Source of the DNA: Spirochaeta isovalerica
GTDB lineage: Bacteria; Spirochaetota; Spirochaetia; DSM-2461
Reading direction: 5' to 3'
NCBI RefSeq assembly: GCF_014207565.1
Contig: NZ_JACHGJ010000010.1
Span: forward strand, 62,001 to 126,000
DNA: 64,000 nucleotides
Positions 1 through 10,651 of this stretch are shown here, one piece after another. The notes under the pieces were generated by a model. The model ran no database searches and was not told the origin of the DNA. It saw only the letters and a list, made by a program, of their open reading frames with translations. Positions within the stretch are counted from its first letter, which is position 1, and each line of letters begins with the position of its first letter. The position numbers were made by a program, and so were the translations under genes.

Positions 1-221
1 AGAAGGGTCGTGTTGAGTATCGTGCCGATAAAACCGGCGTTGTTCATCTTCCTGTTGGAAAAGTTTCCATGGATCCTGCACAGGTGAAGGAAAATATCGA
101 TGTTTTTATGTCTGAACTTGTGAAGAAGAGACCTAGTGATGTTAAAGGCGACTTTATCAAAACTGCTGCTGTTTCTTCCACAATGGGGCCCGGCGTCAGA
201 ATCGCTGTTGGTGCCAACTAA
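1..221 (+). CDS. rplA: Ribosomal protein L1, C-terminal part (5' truncated by window)
   Basis: This is the last 72 codons of L1, the 50S stalk-base protein that binds 23S rRNA and in many bacteria represses its own operon. The reading frame opens at base 3. The translated end contains the family signature GKVSM, then a run ending in TAAVSSTMGPGV, which matches the conserved C-terminal region of L1. The stop TAA is at 219-221, and rplJ begins 17 bases later behind an AAGGAGA ribosome-binding site. The order L1-L10-L7/L12-RpoB-RpoC is the usual bacterial one, so rplK probably lies just upstream outside the window. Confidence 0.95.
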   Translation, partial: KGRVEYRADKTGVVHLPVGKVSMDPAQVKENIDVFMSELVKKRPSDVKGDFIKTAAVSSTMGPGVRIAVGAN

Positions 222-238
222 GGGCAAAGGAGAAAGAA

Positions 239-850
239 ATGGCTGAAGTTAAAATACAGCAGAGTAAAATAGACGCCGTTAAATCTCTGAAGGAAGCATT
301 CGGTGAAGCAAATGACTTCATTTTTGCAGATTTCAGAGGAATTAACGTAGAAAAAGTAACTGAGTTGAGAAGGAAGCTTCGCGAAGGTGATGCTGAACTT
401 AAAGTTGTAAAAAACAACTATGCTAAGATTGCTTTTAAAGAACTTGATCATCCCGAAGTCGCCGAGTTCCTTGTTGGACCCACGGCTGTGGCTATGATTA
501 AAGGTGAAGCTGGTGCAGCTGCTAAAACTCTTGTTGAATTCGAAAGTGAGACTCCTCTTAAACTTAAAAGCGGTTTGATTGGTGGTGAGCTTTTCGATCT
601 TGAGAAGATTGTGGCTTTTTCCAAGCTTCCCACGAAGAAAGAGCTTATTCAGATGCTTCTTTTTGCAATCCAGGGTACTACAACCAAGCTTGTTAGAACT
701 CTTCAGGCTGTTGCAGATAAGAAAGCGGAAGAAGGTGATGCTTCTGCAGTACCTACTGCTGAGGAAGCTGCTCCGGCTGAAGAGGCGGCTCCGGCTGCTC
801 CTGCAGAAGATGCTGCACCCGCGGCTGATGCGGAAGCTTCCGCAGAATAA
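239..850 (+). CDS. rplJ: Ribosomal protein L10 with acidic C-terminal tail
   Basis: L10 anchors the L7/L12 dimers on the 50S ribosome to form the factor-recruiting stalk. Residues 1-160 look like ordinary L10: an RNA-binding N-domain with DFRGINVEKVTELRRKLR near 31-48, then the helix that holds L7/L12 near 130-160. From about residue 163 the protein continues for some 40 residues made almost only of Ala, Glu, Asp and Pro, giving 203 residues in all, against roughly 165-180 in most bacteria. The start ATG has AGGAGA six bases upstream. The tail is directly visible; what it does is unknown. It contrasts with the basic tail on L17 in this window. Confidence 0.97.
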   Translation: MAEVKIQQSKIDAVKSLKEAFGEANDFIFADFRGINVEKVTELRRKLREGDAELKVVKNNYAKIAFKELDHPEVAEFLVGPTAVAMIKGEAGAAAKTLVEFESETPLKLKSGLIGGELFDLEKIVAFSKLPTKKELIQMLLFAIQGTTTKLVRTLQAVADKKAEEGDASAVPTAEEAAPAEEAAPAAPAEDAAPAADAEASAE

Positions 851-1057
851 TAAGTCCTTCAGGGATTTTTTAGTTGTGAATGTTGCGGCTTAGCCGCTCA
901 TAGGTCAGTCTTTGTGCCGGAGACAGTTTCCGGCATGTAAGGTTGGCGAAAAATAAATCAGGCCCGCCTGGCGGGCATATGAAAATATTTATTGCAGCGT
1001 TAGTCTTCTAAACGTGTTGTGTGCTATCGTTGCGTAAAAAATTAAGGAGAAGATAAT
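851..1057 (+). promoter_or_regulatory. rplJ-rplL intergenic region with serial hairpins
   Basis: This 207-base gap holds a weak stem followed by T6 (855-871) and three separate perfect hairpins. They are GCGGC/GCCGC (885-897), TGCCGGA/TCCGGCA (915-935) and GCCCGC/GCGGGC (962-976). Only the first weak stem has a T-run, so it is the only candidate partial terminator. The others may be processing or stability signals. Many bacteria adjust L7/L12 output (four copies per ribosome) relative to L10 in this interval. That role is inferred here. A good SD, AAGGAGA, precedes rplL. Confidence 0.55.
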
Positions 1058-1438
1058 ATGGCAGCACTTACTAATGACCAGATTCTGGAAGCAGTAGCAA
1101 ATATGACAGTTCTTGAGGTTTCTGAACTGATCAAAGCTATGGAAGAAAAATTTGATGTATCTGCAGCAGCTCCCGTTATGGTAGCTGGTGGAGCAGCAGC
1201 ACCCGGTGCGGCGGCCGCTGAAGAGCAGTCTGAATTCGACGTAATCCTCAAAGGATTCGGAGATAAGAAAATTGCTGTAATCAAAGCTGTAAGAGAAATT
1301 ACTGGTCTCGGTCTTAAAGAGGCTAAAGAAGTAGTTGAAGCTGGAGATAAAGCTGTTAAAGAAGGCGTTTCCAAAGAAGAAGCTGAAACTATTAAAGCTA
1401 AACTCGAGGAAGCTGGCGCATCAGTTGAGCTTAAATAG
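1058..1438 (+). CDS. rplL: Ribosomal protein L7/L12
   Basis: L7/L12 is the multi-copy stalk protein that recruits and stimulates translational GTPases. At 126 residues it has family length. It shows the N-terminal dimerisation helix, an Ala/Gly-rich hinge (about 40-55, [10 protein letters not shown]) and the C-terminal globular domain with [20 protein letters not shown] and the conserved [14 protein letters not shown] factor-binding face. It starts at ATG 1058 behind AAGGAGA. A long hairpin separates it from rpoB. Confidence 0.98.
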   Translation: MAALTNDQILEAVANMTVLEVSELIKAMEEKFDVSAAAPVMVAGGAAAPGAAAAEEQSEFDVILKGFGDKKIAVIKAVREITGLGLKEAKEVVEAGDKAVKEGVSKEEAETIKAKLEEAGASVELK

Positions 1439-1472
1439 TAGAGTTTCTAACTAATAAAAGACTTTCTCGTTA

Positions 1473-1504
1473 AACCACTGGGATAAATTTCTATCCCGGT
1501 GGTT
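1473..1504 (+). terminator. 13-bp hairpin between rplL and rpoB (attenuator or processing stem)
   Basis: The arms 1473-1485 and 1492-1504 pair over 13 base pairs, with one G-T wobble and a six-base loop. No T-run follows (ATATATTGTC), so it is not a classical intrinsic terminator. In E. coli the same gap holds an attenuator and an RNase III site that set the ribosome to RNA polymerase ratio. A similar role is inferred here from position and stem strength. Confidence 0.6.
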
Positions 1505-1526
1505 ATATATTGTCAGGGGGTATTGA

Positions 1527-4500
1527 GTGTTTACACGAGATAAGGATACTAAACGAGTATTTATTGGTGATGAGATTGAAGAGGTAATTGAGTTACCTGA
1601 TCTTATCAGTATACAGCTCACATCATACGACAACTTTCTTCAGAGAAATACTCTGTTGAAGGGAGAAGCTCTCAACAATCAGGGTCTGGAAGAAGTATTT
1701 CAGTCAATTTTCCCTATAGAAAGTACCAACGGTGAGCTGGTGCTGGAATATGTTAATTATACCCTCGATGAAGATAATGTCCCTCTCTCTGAGGCTGAGT
1801 GCAAAAAGAAAGGCTTGACCTATGCAGTTCCGGTCAAGGCTAAAATAAATCTGATATTCCAGTCTACCGGAGAAATCCGGCAGAAAGATATATATATGGG
1901 AGACATCCCCTTAATGACTGACAGGGGTACCTTTATTATTAATGGTGCTGAAAGGGTTGTCGTTTCTCAGATCCACCGGTCTCCCGGTGTAATTTTCTCT
2001 TACGAAAAAGGCCTGTACTCTTCAAGGATAATTCCTTACAGAGGTTCCTGGCTCGAATTTGAGATAGATCAGAAGAAAGAGCTTATATATGCCAAAATCG
2101 ATAGGAAGAAAAAGATTCTCGGTACTCTTTTTCTAAGGGCTCTCGGTTTTGATTCAAGAGAGAAAATTATTGAGCTTTTCCATAAGACAGCAAAAGTTTC
2201 TGTTGATAGTTCAAGAGAAGTGAAGGAAGCCCTTGTCGGGAAAATCCTAGCTAAAGCTGTTTATACCGGTAAGGGCGATGAAAAGAAAAAGATTTATCGC
2301 GCCGGTGAAAAAATCCATCCTCACGATACTGATGAGCTTGTACACTCCGGTATCTCGGAAATAGAGATTATAGACTTTGCAGCAGTTGATTCTCTGAATT
2401 CTAAAGTTGTAATCAATTGTTTTGATGTTGAGGAAACCAAATTTAATAAAGATGATCCCGAAAGAGATGAGCCGTCTAAAGAAGAGGCTCTTTCTGCGAT
2501 TTATGCTATTTTAATGCCCGGTGAACCTATTACGGTCGAAGCTGCCGAAAGAGATATACTCTCCATGTTTTTCTCTTCCCGCCGTTACGATTTAGGTAAA
2601 GTCGGTCGTTACAAACTCAACAAGAAGTTTGATTATACGCACGATGAAGAATCTCTGGTTCTCACAAAAGAAGATGTTTACAGGACTATGGGGCATCTTA
2701 TTAAGGTTTACGAAGGCGAAGCTTCAGTCGATGATATCGATCATCTTGGAAGCAGAAGAATCCGTTCTGTCGGAGAGCTTATTTCAAACTCTATTAAGAC
2801 CGCCTTTACGAGAATGGAGAGGATTGCCAAGGAAAGAATGTCTCTTAAAGAGATAGAGACGCTCAAGCCTCAGGATCTCATCTCCATTAAACCGATCGTC
2901 GCTGCCATTAAAGAGTTTTTCGGGTCCAGTCAGCTGTCCCAGTTTATGGATCAGGTCAATCCTCTTTCCGAGTTGACTCACAAAAGAAGACTTAACGCTC
3001 TGGGACCCGGTGGTCTTTCAAGAGATCGTGCGGGATTTGAAGTCAGAGATGTACATTACACCCACTATGGTAGAATGTGTCCTATTGAAACTCCTGAAGG
3101 TCCGAATATCGGTCTTATTGTCTCTCTTGCCAATTACACAAGGGTTAATGAGTACGGTTTTCTCGAGACTCCCTACCGGAAAGTTGTCGATGGTGTGGCA
3201 ACCAAAGAAGTTGAATATCTTTCAGCTATCGATGAAGAGAAATACTTCATAGCTCAGGCCAGTGCTCCGCTTGATAAAAACGGTAAGTTTGAGTCCAATA
3301 CGGTAGCTGTCCACAAAAGCGGTAATTATACGACGCGACCTGTTGATGATATTAAATACATGGACGTTTCTCCCCGTCAGATTATTTCTACGGCGGCTTC
3401 TCTCATTCCTTTCCTGGAACATGATGACGCCAACCGTGCTTTGATGGGTTGTAACATGCAGAGACAGGCTGTGCCTCTTCTGTTTCCCGAAGCTCCGATC
3501 GTCGGAACAGGAATGGAAGGAAAGGCGGCTTATGACTCCGGAGTTCTCGCTAAAGCTAAAAGAGCCGGAGTTGTTTCTTACGTTTCCGCGGACAGAGTTG
3601 TCGTGACACCCGATGATCGGGAAAACGATTATGATGTCGACGTCTATGAAATGATAAAGTTTCAGAGAACCAACCAGGATACCTGTTTCAATCAGAAACC
3701 GATTGTCCGAAAAGGTGAAAAGGTTAATGCCAGATCTGTTCTTGCCGACGGCCCGGCTACGAAGAATGCAGAAATTGCTCTCGGAAGAAACCTTCTAGTA
3801 GGATTTGTTCCCTGGAACGGATATAACTTCGAGGATGCTATTCTTATTTCTGAAAAAGTTGTAAAAGAGGATTATTACACCTCTATTCATATTAAAGAGT
3901 TTGTTACTGAAGTCAGGGAGACAAAGCTCGGTCCTGAAACTATCACGATCGATATTCCCAACACTTCGGAAAAAGCTCTTGAGAACCTCGATGAAGAAGG
4001 GATTATCAGAATCGGTGCTAAGGTAAAATCCGGCTCGATACTGGTCGGTAAGGTTACTCCCAAGTCCGAGACAGAAACAACTCCCGAATTCAAGCTTCTT
4101 AACTCCATTTTCGGAGAAAAAGCAAAAGAGGTCCGTGATACGTCCCTGAAACTTCCTCATGGTGTTGAAGGTACTGTAATCGATATTCAGAGGCTGAAAA
4201 GAAGTGAAGGTGATGACCTGGCACCCGGTGTAGATGAAATCGTCAAGGTTCTTATTGCCACCAAGAGGAAACTCAAAGAAGGGGATAAGATGGCCGGACG
4301 CCACGGAAACAAAGGTGTTGTCGCCCGTGTTCTTCCCGAAGAGGATATGCCTTTTATGGAAGATGGAACACCTCTCGACATTTGTCTTAATCCGCTTGGG
4401 GTCCCTTCCCGTATGAATATCGGCCAGATCATGGAAACCATGCTCGGTATGGCCGGGGGGCATCTGGACAAATTCTTCGAAACACCTGTTTTCCAATCTG

Positions 4501-5027
4501 CTTCAACAGATCAGATCGAACAGGCTCTTGTGGAAGCCGGACTTGCACCCAACTCTAAATTCACTCTTTTTGACGGGTATACCGGTGAGGCATTCGAAAA
4601 TCCTGTATTTGTCGGATATATGTATTACCTTAAGCTGCATCACCTTGTTGATGACAAGATGCATGCCCGTTCAACCGGTCCTTATTCTCTTGTGACTCAG
4701 CAGCCGCTCGGTGGTAAAGCTCAGTTCGGTGGACAGAGACTGGGAGAGATGGAAGTTTGGGCTCTTGAAGCTTATGGTGCGGCCAATACCCTCCAGGAGC
4801 TTATGACGATCAAGTCGGACGACATGACCGGAAGAGCCAAAATTTATGAAAGTATAGTCAAGGGCGATACGGCCACATCAGCCGGTATTCCCGAGTCATT
4901 TAACGTTCTTGTTCAGGAACTCAGGGGTCTGGCTCTCGATGTCAGAATCTTCGACTCAAAAGCGAAGCAGCTGCCTCTGACCGAACGTGATGAAGAACTG
5001 ATAAACAGACAGGACAGTCGTTTCTAG
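1527..5027 (+). CDS. rpoB: DNA-directed RNA polymerase beta subunit
   Basis: This is the catalytic beta subunit of RNA polymerase, complete at 1166 residues. It starts at GTG 1527 behind a GGGGG purine tract. Recognisable blocks are the rifampicin region ([23 protein letters not shown], about 464-496), [14 protein letters not shown], the [12 protein letters not shown] motif, [16 protein letters not shown] near the active centre and the C-terminal [20 protein letters not shown] clamp segment. Residue 490 (codon AAC, 2994-2996) is Asn where E. coli has Ser531, the spirochaete state tied to natural rifampicin resistance. rpoC follows after 8 bases, so the two are co-translated. Confidence 0.99.
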   Translation: MFTRDKDTKRVFIGDEIEEVIELPDLISIQLTSYDNFLQRNTLLKGEALNNQGLEEVFQSIFPIESTNGELVLEYVNYTLDEDNVPLSEAECKKKGLTYAVPVKAKINLIFQSTGEIRQKDIYMGDIPLMTDRGTFIINGAERVVVSQIHRSPGVIFSYEKGLYSSRIIPYRGSWLEFEIDQKKELIYAKIDRKKKILGTLFLRALGFDSREKIIELFHKTAKVSVDSSREVKEALVGKILAKAVYTGKGDEKKKIYRAGEKIHPHDTDELVHSGISEIEIIDFAAVDSLNSKVVINCFDVEETKFNKDDPERDEPSKEEALSAIYAILMPGEPITVEAAERDILSMFFSSRRYDLGKVGRYKLNKKFDYTHDEESLVLTKEDVYRTMGHLIKVYEGEASVDDIDHLGSRRIRSVGELISNSIKTAFTRMERIAKERMSLKEIETLKPQDLISIKPIVAAIKEFFGSSQLSQFMDQVNPLSELTHKRRLNALGPGGLSRDRAGFEVRDVHYTHYGRMCPIETPEGPNIGLIVSLANYTRVNEYGFLETPYRKVVDGVATKEVEYLSAIDEEKYFIAQASAPLDKNGKFESNTVAVHKSGNYTTRPVDDIKYMDVSPRQIISTAASLIPFLEHDDANRALMGCNMQRQAVPLLFPEAPIVGTGMEGKAAYDSGVLAKAKRAGVVSYVSADRVVVTPDDRENDYDVDVYEMIKFQRTNQDTCFNQKPIVRKGEKVNARSVLADGPATKNAEIALGRNLLVGFVPWNGYNFEDAILISEKVVKEDYYTSIHIKEFVTEVRETKLGPETITIDIPNTSEKALENLDEEGIIRIGAKVKSGSILVGKVTPKSETETTPEFKLLNSIFGEKAKEVRDTSLKLPHGVEGTVIDIQRLKRSEGDDLAPGVDEIVKVLIATKRKLKEGDKMAGRHGNKGVVARVLPEEDMPFMEDGTPLDICLNPLGVPSRMNIGQIMETMLGMAGGHLDKFFETPVFQSASTDQIEQALVEAGLAPNSKFTLFDGYTGEAFENPVFVGYMYYLKLHHLVDDKMHARSTGPYSLVTQQPLGGKAQFGGQRLGEMEVWALEAYGAANTLQELMTIKSDDMTGRAKIYESIVKGDTATSAGIPESFNVLVQELRGLALDVRIFDSKAKQLPLTERDEELINRQDSRF

Positions 5028-5035
5028 GGGGCAGA

Positions 5036-8000
5036 ATGAGAGATATTCAAGACTTTGACAGTTTAATGATAAAACTGGCTTCTCCTGAGCAGATCAGGGC
5101 CTGGTCTTACGGAGAAGTTAAAAAACCCGAAACTATCAATTACCGAACTCTCCGTCCGGAAAAGGACGGTCTGTTCTGTGAAAGAATTTTCGGAACTACC
5201 AAAGAGTGGGAGTGTTACTGCGGTAAATTCAAGTCTATCCGTTACAAAGGAGTGATTTGTGACCGTTGTGGTGTAGAAGTAACCCACTTCAAGGTAAGAC
5301 GTGAGAGAATGGGGCATATTGAACTTGCTTCGCCCGTCTCCCATATCTGGTATTACCGTTCCGTTCCTTCGAGAATGGGATTGCTTTTAGATCTTTCCAT
5401 TGCCGCTCTGCGATCTATTCTCTACTATGAGAAATATGTCGTCATTGAAGCCGGTGATACGGATCTGAGAAAACTACAGCTTCTTTCCGAAGAGGAATAT
5501 GCCGAAGCGCGCGAGCGATACGGTATGTCCTTTACGGCCGGAATCGGTGCAGAAGCAGTTCGCACTATTCTGGAAAACCTCGATCTTGATGAGCTTTCAG
5601 CTGAACTGAGAGCCAAAATGGTTGATAAAGGGGCGAAAGCCGATAAAAGACTTCTCAAGAGAATCGAAATTGTTGAGAATTTCCGTGACTCCGGTAACCG
5701 GGCTGAGTGGATGATACTTGATGTAATTCCTGTAATTCCACCGGAATTGAGACCGATGGTGCAGCTCGATGGCGGGCGTTTTGCCACATCGGATCTAAAC
5801 GATCTCTACAGAAGAGTTATAAATAGAAATAACAGGCTTAAGAGGCTTATGGCTCTCAATGCGCCTGATATCATTATCAGAAACGAGAAAAGGATGCTTC
5901 AGGAAGCTGTTGATGCTTTATTCGACAACTCCAAGAAGAAAAAAGTTGTTAAAGGAGCGTCGAACAGACCTCTTAAATCGCTTTCCGACCTTCTCAAGGG
6001 TAAGCAGGGGCGGTTCAGGCAGAACCTCCTCGGTAAACGTGTAGACTATTCCGGTCGTTCGGTAATCGTTGTCGGTCCGAATCTCAAGCTTCACCAGTGC
6101 GGTCTTCCCGCAAAAATGGCCCTTGAGTTATACAAGCCTTTCATTATGAAAAAGCTTGTTGAAATGGATGTCGTTTATAACATTAAGAAAGCTAAATCGC
6201 TTGTAGAGCAGGAAACTCCGGAAGTCTGGGCCGTTCTCGACGATGTAGTCAAAGAACATCCCGTACTTCTCAACCGTGCTCCGACTCTTCACCGCCTCGG
6301 AATACAGGCTTTCGAGCCCGTTCTTGTCGAAGGAAAAGCGATTCGTCTTCACCCCCTTGTCTGTCATGCTTTCAATGCCGACTTTGACGGTGACCAGATG
6401 GCTGTTCATGTTCCTCTGACTCAGGCTGCCCAGATCGAGTGCTGGACATTGATGCTTGCTGATAAAAACCTGATGAACCCCGCGAACGGACAACCGATTG
6501 TTTTCCCTTCTCAGGACATGGTTCTCGGTATTTATCACCTGACAAGTCAGCGTCCCGGTGCCAAAGGAGAAGGGAAGTATTTCGGATCTCCTGAAGAAAC
6601 CATTCTCGCTCTACAGGCTAAAGCTGTTGATTATCAGGCTCTCTGTAAAGTCAAGATAGACGGAAAGTTCCTGGAGACGACTCCGGGGCGGGTTATATTC
6701 AATGATCTGCTTCCCTCGGAAGTTGACTATGTGAACTACAGGCTCGGTGATAAAGAGATCAGAGCCCTTATCGCTGAAACTCACGAAGAATACGGCTCTG
6801 CTGTTACTGTACATATGCTCGATGTTATCAAAGATACGGGTTACAAGTATGCAACAATTTTCGGAGCTACTATCGGTATGGACGATATTCTCGTTCCCGA
6901 TGAGAAGAAGACACTGATTTCAAATGCAAACAGTGAAGTTGAGCGTATTCAGAAACAGTATCTTGATGGCCATATCACACAGGAAGAGCGGTATAACCGT
7001 GTAATCGAGGTCTGGGGTAAAACCAATGAGGACCTTACCAATGTGATGATGGATCACCTGGAAAACGATAAAAATGGTTTCAATAACGTTTATATGATGG
7101 CTGACTCCGGTGCGAGAGGTTCGAGAAACCAGATCAGACAGCTGGCCGGTATGCGTGGTCTAATGGCCAAGCCGTCTGGAGATATAATCGAGCTCCCGAT
7201 CCGTGCGAACTTTAAAGAAGGTCTATCGGTAATCGAGTTCTTCATATCGACAAACGGTGCCCGTAAAGGTCTTGCCGATACGGCTCTTAAAACAGCTGAC
7301 GCCGGTTACCTCACAAGGCGTCTGGTCGATATTGCCCAGGACGTTGTTATTAACGAAGATGACTGCGGTACGATCAACGGTATCGATCTGTCGGCACTGA
7401 AAGATGGTGAAGAAATTGTGGAATCACTCTCTGACAGGATTAAGGGCAGGTTTACGCTTGAAAGAGTGAAGCATCCGATTACCGGAGAGGTGCTCGTTGA
7501 TGTTAACGAGGAAATAACTGATGCAATTGCCGCTCAGATTGAAGAGATAGGTGTTGAATCAGTAAAAGTAAGAACTGTTCTGACCTGTGAAGCCAAGCAT
7601 GGTGTTTGTAGAAAATGTTACGGTCGGAACCTTGCCAACAAGAAAACTGTTGATATCGGTGAAGCTGTAGGAATTATCGCGGCTCAGTCTATCGGACAGC
7701 CCGGAACACAGCTTACGATGAGAACTTTCCATGTCGGTGGTACGGCAAGTACTGTTGCGGAAGATAACAAGATTTCTCTCAGATATCCTGTTATTGTCCG
7801 GGACATTGACGGTACATTGGTCAATCTTGATAACGGAGATACTCTGTTTACGAGAAAAGGCTATATTACCGTTGCAAAAGTTCTGGAACAGATCCAATTT
7901 TCCAAGTCCGACAAGATTCTCGTGGAAGACGGTCAGAAGGTTATCAAAGGTGAAAAGATCCTTGAAAGAAAAGGTGAAGTGGTAGAGGCTCACGAAATCG

Positions 8001-9247
8001 CTTTCATCAACATCAGGGAAAATCATATACTTCTTGTTGCCCAGGATCAGACTCTCGAGGTCAGAAACGGTTCTACTGTTATGGTAAAAACCGATTCCAT
8101 CATCGATGCCGATGAACCTATTGCCATGTTCGACCCCTTCAGTGATCCTATTATTGCTGAACAGAACGGTAAAGTTAGATTTGACGATATAATTCTCGGT
8201 ACGACGCTTAAGGAAGAGATTAATGAAGATACCGGTAACATCGAAAAGAAAATCACCGAGTTCTCTCTCGATACTCTTCAGCCCAGAATCATCATGGAAG
8301 ATGCGGAAGGCAACGAGCTGGCAAACTATTATCTTCCCGGAAACGCCTACCTCAATGTAGAAGATGGTACGGAAGTGAGAGCCGGTCAGATTCTTGCCAA
8401 ACTTCTCAAGGAAAGTGCCAAGACTCAGGATATTACCGGAGGTCTTCCCCGTGTAGGAGAGCTATTTGAAGCGAGAAGACCTAAAGATTCGGCAATCCTT
8501 TCCAAAATCGGCGGGCTTGTACATTTCCGCGGTATAGCAAAAGGCCGGAGAGTTGTCGTAGTTGAAGACCCCTACGGAAACGAATACAAGCATCTCGTTC
8601 CGATGGGAAGACATCTTCTGGTTCGTGACGGTGACCGGGTTAAGGCCTGTGAACCGCTCTGTGACGGAGCGACGGATCCCCATGATATTCTTGAGATTCT
8701 TGGAGAAAATGCACTTCAGCAGTACCTTGTTGATGAGGTGCAGGAAGTTTACCGGATGCAGGGCGTTGTCATTAACGATAAACATATCGGTGTAATCATC
8801 AGACAGATGATGAGAAAAGTCGAAATAATGGATGTCGGTGATACCAACTTTATCTACGGACAGCAGATTGACAAGTATTCCTTCAGGAAAGAAAACGAAA
8901 GAGTTCTGGAGCAGGGTGGACAGGCAGCTATCGCTAAGCCTCTATTGCTCGGAATCACACGAGCTTCCCTGAATATTGATTCGTGGATTTCTGCAGCATC
9001 TTTCCAGGAAACTACAAGAGTTCTGACAAATGCGGCAATTGCCGGAGATGTCGATAACCTGAGAGGATTGAAAGAGAATGTTGTTATCGGTCATATGATT
9101 CCCGCGGGAACCGGTATGAAGCGGTACAGAGATATGAAACTTTCAAACGATCAGGCAGAAGACCTGGATGCGCATGTTCAGGAAATACTGAAAATCAGAA
9201 AGCTCGAAGCGGAACTGGCTGAAGAAACAGCCATGGAAGCGGAATAA
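5036..9247 (+). CDS. rpoC: DNA-directed RNA polymerase beta' subunit
   Basis: Beta' supplies the catalytic Mg2+ site of RNA polymerase. The protein is complete at 1403 residues. The N-terminal zinc site is C60, C62, C75 and C78. The absolutely conserved [12 protein letters not shown] begins at N447 and carries the three metal-binding Asp. The second zinc cluster appears as [17 protein letters not shown], followed by the trigger-loop region ([18 protein letters not shown]). Its length fits beta' without the large insertions of proteobacteria. The start ATG lies 8 bases after rpoB with GGGGG as SD. A small hairpin and then a predicted new promoter for rpsL follow. Confidence 0.99.
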   Translation: MRDIQDFDSLMIKLASPEQIRAWSYGEVKKPETINYRTLRPEKDGLFCERIFGTTKEWECYCGKFKSIRYKGVICDRCGVEVTHFKVRRERMGHIELASPVSHIWYYRSVPSRMGLLLDLSIAALRSILYYEKYVVIEAGDTDLRKLQLLSEEEYAEARERYGMSFTAGIGAEAVRTILENLDLDELSAELRAKMVDKGAKADKRLLKRIEIVENFRDSGNRAEWMILDVIPVIPPELRPMVQLDGGRFATSDLNDLYRRVINRNNRLKRLMALNAPDIIIRNEKRMLQEAVDALFDNSKKKKVVKGASNRPLKSLSDLLKGKQGRFRQNLLGKRVDYSGRSVIVVGPNLKLHQCGLPAKMALELYKPFIMKKLVEMDVVYNIKKAKSLVEQETPEVWAVLDDVVKEHPVLLNRAPTLHRLGIQAFEPVLVEGKAIRLHPLVCHAFNADFDGDQMAVHVPLTQAAQIECWTLMLADKNLMNPANGQPIVFPSQDMVLGIYHLTSQRPGAKGEGKYFGSPEETILALQAKAVDYQALCKVKIDGKFLETTPGRVIFNDLLPSEVDYVNYRLGDKEIRALIAETHEEYGSAVTVHMLDVIKDTGYKYATIFGATIGMDDILVPDEKKTLISNANSEVERIQKQYLDGHITQEERYNRVIEVWGKTNEDLTNVMMDHLENDKNGFNNVYMMADSGARGSRNQIRQLAGMRGLMAKPSGDIIELPIRANFKEGLSVIEFFISTNGARKGLADTALKTADAGYLTRRLVDIAQDVVINEDDCGTINGIDLSALKDGEEIVESLSDRIKGRFTLERVKHPITGEVLVDVNEEITDAIAAQIEEIGVESVKVRTVLTCEAKHGVCRKCYGRNLANKKTVDIGEAVGIIAAQSIGQPGTQLTMRTFHVGGTASTVAEDNKISLRYPVIVRDIDGTLVNLDNGDTLFTRKGYITVAKVLEQIQFSKSDKILVEDGQKVIKGEKILERKGEVVEAHEIAFINIRENHILLVAQDQTLEVRNGSTVMVKTDSIIDADEPIAMFDPFSDPIIAEQNGKVRFDDIILGTTLKEEINEDTGNIEKKITEFSLDTLQPRIIMEDAEGNELANYYLPGNAYLNVEDGTEVRAGQILAKLLKESAKTQDITGGLPRVGELFEARRPKDSAILSKIGGLVHFRGIAKGRRVVVVEDPYGNEYKHLVPMGRHLLVRDGDRVKACEPLCDGATDPHDILEILGENALQQYLVDEVQEVYRMQGVVINDKHIGVIIRQMMRKVEIMDVGDTNFIYGQQIDKYSFRKENERVLEQGGQAAIAKPLLLGITRASLNIDSWISAASFQETTRVLTNAAIAGDVDNLRGLKENVVIGHMIPAGTGMKRYRDMKLSNDQAEDLDAHVQEILKIRKLEAELAEETAMEAE

Positions 9248-9265
9248 AGTTTTCAAAAAAATCAG

Positions 9266-9286
9266 CAGGGGCGAAAAACGCCCTTG
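9266..9286 (+). terminator. Hairpin after rpoC
   Basis: CAGGGGCG (9266-9273) pairs with CGCCCTTG (9279-9286) across a five-base loop, with one G-T wobble. It is followed by ATA and a run of A, not T, so termination on the plus strand would be weak or factor-dependent. It could instead be a 3'-end stabiliser for the rpoBC transcript. Confidence 0.4.
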
Positions 9287-9312
9287 ATAAAAAAAATGCA
9301 TTGTGCTAAATT
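9284..9312 (+). promoter_or_regulatory. Predicted sigma-70-type promoter for rpsL-rpsG
   Basis: TTGATA (9284-9289) and TAAATT (9307-9312) are separated by exactly 17 bases, and the -10 has the extended TGC just upstream. The start would fall near 9319. That lies inside a 9-bp perfect inverted repeat (9311-9319 with 9325-9333), so this repeat is more likely a DNA-level or overlapping element than a full RNA hairpin from this promoter. This is a motif-based prediction. Confidence 0.5.
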
Positions 9313-9409
9313 CCCTGAGGCTGACTCAGGGAAGCCTTTGTATATATATAAGCGGGTGGTATGCTGACGCCTGCAGTTTTGTAAAGAATTTTTAGGAGAT
9401 TGCAATTTA

Positions 9410-9784
9410 ATGCCTACGATAAATCAGCTTATTAAAAAAGGCCGAAAGTCAAACGTTAAAAAAACCAAATCTCCTGCTCTAGAATCCTGTCCTCAGAGAA
9501 GAGGTGTTTGTACAAGGGTATTTACAGCTACCCCCAAGAAACCGAACTCTGCTTTGAGAAAGGTTGCCAGGGTCAGGTTGACTAATGGTTTTGAAGTAAC
9601 TGCTTATATTGGTGGTGAAGGACATAACCTTCAGGAACACTCTGTTGTTGTTATACGTGGTGGAAGAGTAAAAGATCTTCCCGGTGTGCGGTATCACATT
9701 ATTCGTGGTGCAAAAGATACGCTCGGTGTAGACAATAGAAGACAGGCTCGTTCTAAATACGGAACTAAAAAGCCTAAAGCTTAA
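9410..9784 (+). CDS. rpsL: Ribosomal protein S12
   Basis: S12 lies at the decoding centre of the 30S subunit and controls accuracy. It is 124 residues, of family length. It starts [12 protein letters not shown] and holds the invariant [17 protein letters not shown] and VRYHIIRG blocks. The Lys residues whose change gives streptomycin resistance are present in wild-type form. It starts at ATG 9410 with TAGGAGAT upstream and is followed by rpsG after 15 bases, the usual str-operon order. Confidence 0.98.
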   Translation: MPTINQLIKKGRKSNVKKTKSPALESCPQRRGVCTRVFTATPKKPNSALRKVARVRLTNGFEVTAYIGGEGHNLQEHSVVVIRGGRVKDLPGVRYHIIRGAKDTLGVDNRRQARSKYGTKKPKA

Positions 9785-9799
9785 TAAGGAGAGGATGTA

Positions 9800-10270
9800 A
9801 TGCCAAGAAGAAGAGTGGCGCCGACTAGACCGGCTATACCTGATTCAAAATACAACAGCACCGTTCTCGCCAAATTTATTAAGAGAATGATGGTTGATGG
9901 TAAGAAGTCCATTAGTATCAGCAATATGTATGGTGCAATGGCTATTATTAAAGAAAAGACAGGAAATGAAGAGCTTGAAGTTTTTCTGAAAGCTGTTGAG
10001 AACGTTAAGCCTTCCGTTGAGGTTAAATCCAGAAGGGTTGGTGGTTCTACTTATCAGGTTCCTGTTAAAATTAGAGATTCAAGACGTGAAGCTCTTGCTA
10101 TGAGGTGGCTGATTGCTGCAGCAAGAAGCAGAAGCGGAAGAAGTATGAGTGAGAAGTTGAGTGCTGAGCTGATTGATGCTTTTAACTCAACCGGATCTGC
10201 TTTCAAGAAGAAAGAAGATACTCACAGAATGGCTGAGGCCAATAAGGCTTTCTCTCACTATAGGTGGTAG
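9800..10270 (+). CDS. rpsG: Ribosomal protein S7
   Basis: S7 nucleates assembly of the 30S head and contacts E-site tRNA. It is 156 residues, the common bacterial length, opening MPRRRVAP and containing [14 protein letters not shown] and [15 protein letters not shown], both S7 signatures. AAGGAGAGG precedes the ATG. In most bacteria fusA follows; here a 381-base gap and then tuf follow, so elongation factor G must be encoded elsewhere. Confidence 0.98.
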   Translation: MPRRRVAPTRPAIPDSKYNSTVLAKFIKRMMVDGKKSISISNMYGAMAIIKEKTGNEELEVFLKAVENVKPSVEVKSRRVGGSTYQVPVKIRDSRREALAMRWLIAAARSRSGRSMSEKLSAELIDAFNSTGSAFKKKEDTHRMAEANKAFSHYRW

Positions 10271-10277
10271 ATTAGTC

Positions 10278-10315
10278 TTTCAGGCGGCATATGGACGTTG
10301 TTCCGCCGCCTGAAA
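10278..10315 (+). terminator. Hairpin immediately after rpsG
   Basis: TTTCAGGCGGC (10278-10288) pairs perfectly with GCCGCCTGAAA (10305-10315) over 11 base pairs with a 16-base loop. The following bases are AGCCCTC, so there is no T-run. It could protect the 3' end of the rpsL-rpsG mRNA or act with a termination factor. Confidence 0.5.
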
Positions 10316-10389
10316 AGCCCTCTTGCAGGATGCCTGGTGATGATTGTCAGGCCGCTACTGATCGAGGTTTTGTTCTTTATATATGGTGT

Positions 10390-10408
10390 GGGTTATTAAC
10401 CCTTTTTT
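10390..10408 (+). terminator. Short candidate intrinsic terminator upstream of tuf
   Basis: GGGTT (10390-10394), loop ATT, AACCC (10398-10402), then TTTTTT (10403-10408). The five-pair stem is short, but the T-run is clean and the position after rpsG fits the end of that transcription unit. Confidence 0.4.
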
Positions 10409-10572
10409 GGATGAATTGATCAAACCGGTGATTTATCACTAGGTGATTGTTTCTCAAAGGCCATTATTAAACATTATCTTTCTCTGAATTACACAGTATT
10501 GTACTTTCTTTGTTGTGTAGCTTTAGCGGTAAAATCATCTCCACTCGCACTTACTCCTGTTGAGACCATTGG

Positions 10573-10612
10573 CAGGATTTGGTAATATCCTGTTTAGTGC
10601 CGTTTTGTACGG
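10573..10612 (+). promoter_or_regulatory. tuf leader hairpins
   Basis: Two stems lie close to the tuf start: CAGGAT/ATCCTG (10573-10578 with 10587-10592) and CCGT/ACGG (10600-10603 with 10609-10612). The second is followed after a gap by nine T. They are visible structures with unknown function. A leader attenuator for EF-Tu is one possibility. Confidence 0.3.
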
Positions 10613-10651
10613 TTATATAGTTGTTTTTTTTTAAAAGCCGAGGAGGAATGA

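Larger units (their letters stand above)
10271..10651 (+). other. 381-base gene-free gap between rpsG and tuf
   Basis: I find no credible coding frame here on either strand; the only overlapping minus-strand frame is a shadow of tuf. The gap holds a GC-rich hairpin right after rpsG, a short terminator-like stem with T6, an A/T-rich stretch, and hairpins ahead of a T9 tract and the tuf SD (GAGGAGG). The layout suggests that rpsL-rpsG transcription stops and tuf starts anew from its own promoter. I could not settle on a convincing -35/-10 pair. Confidence 0.6.
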
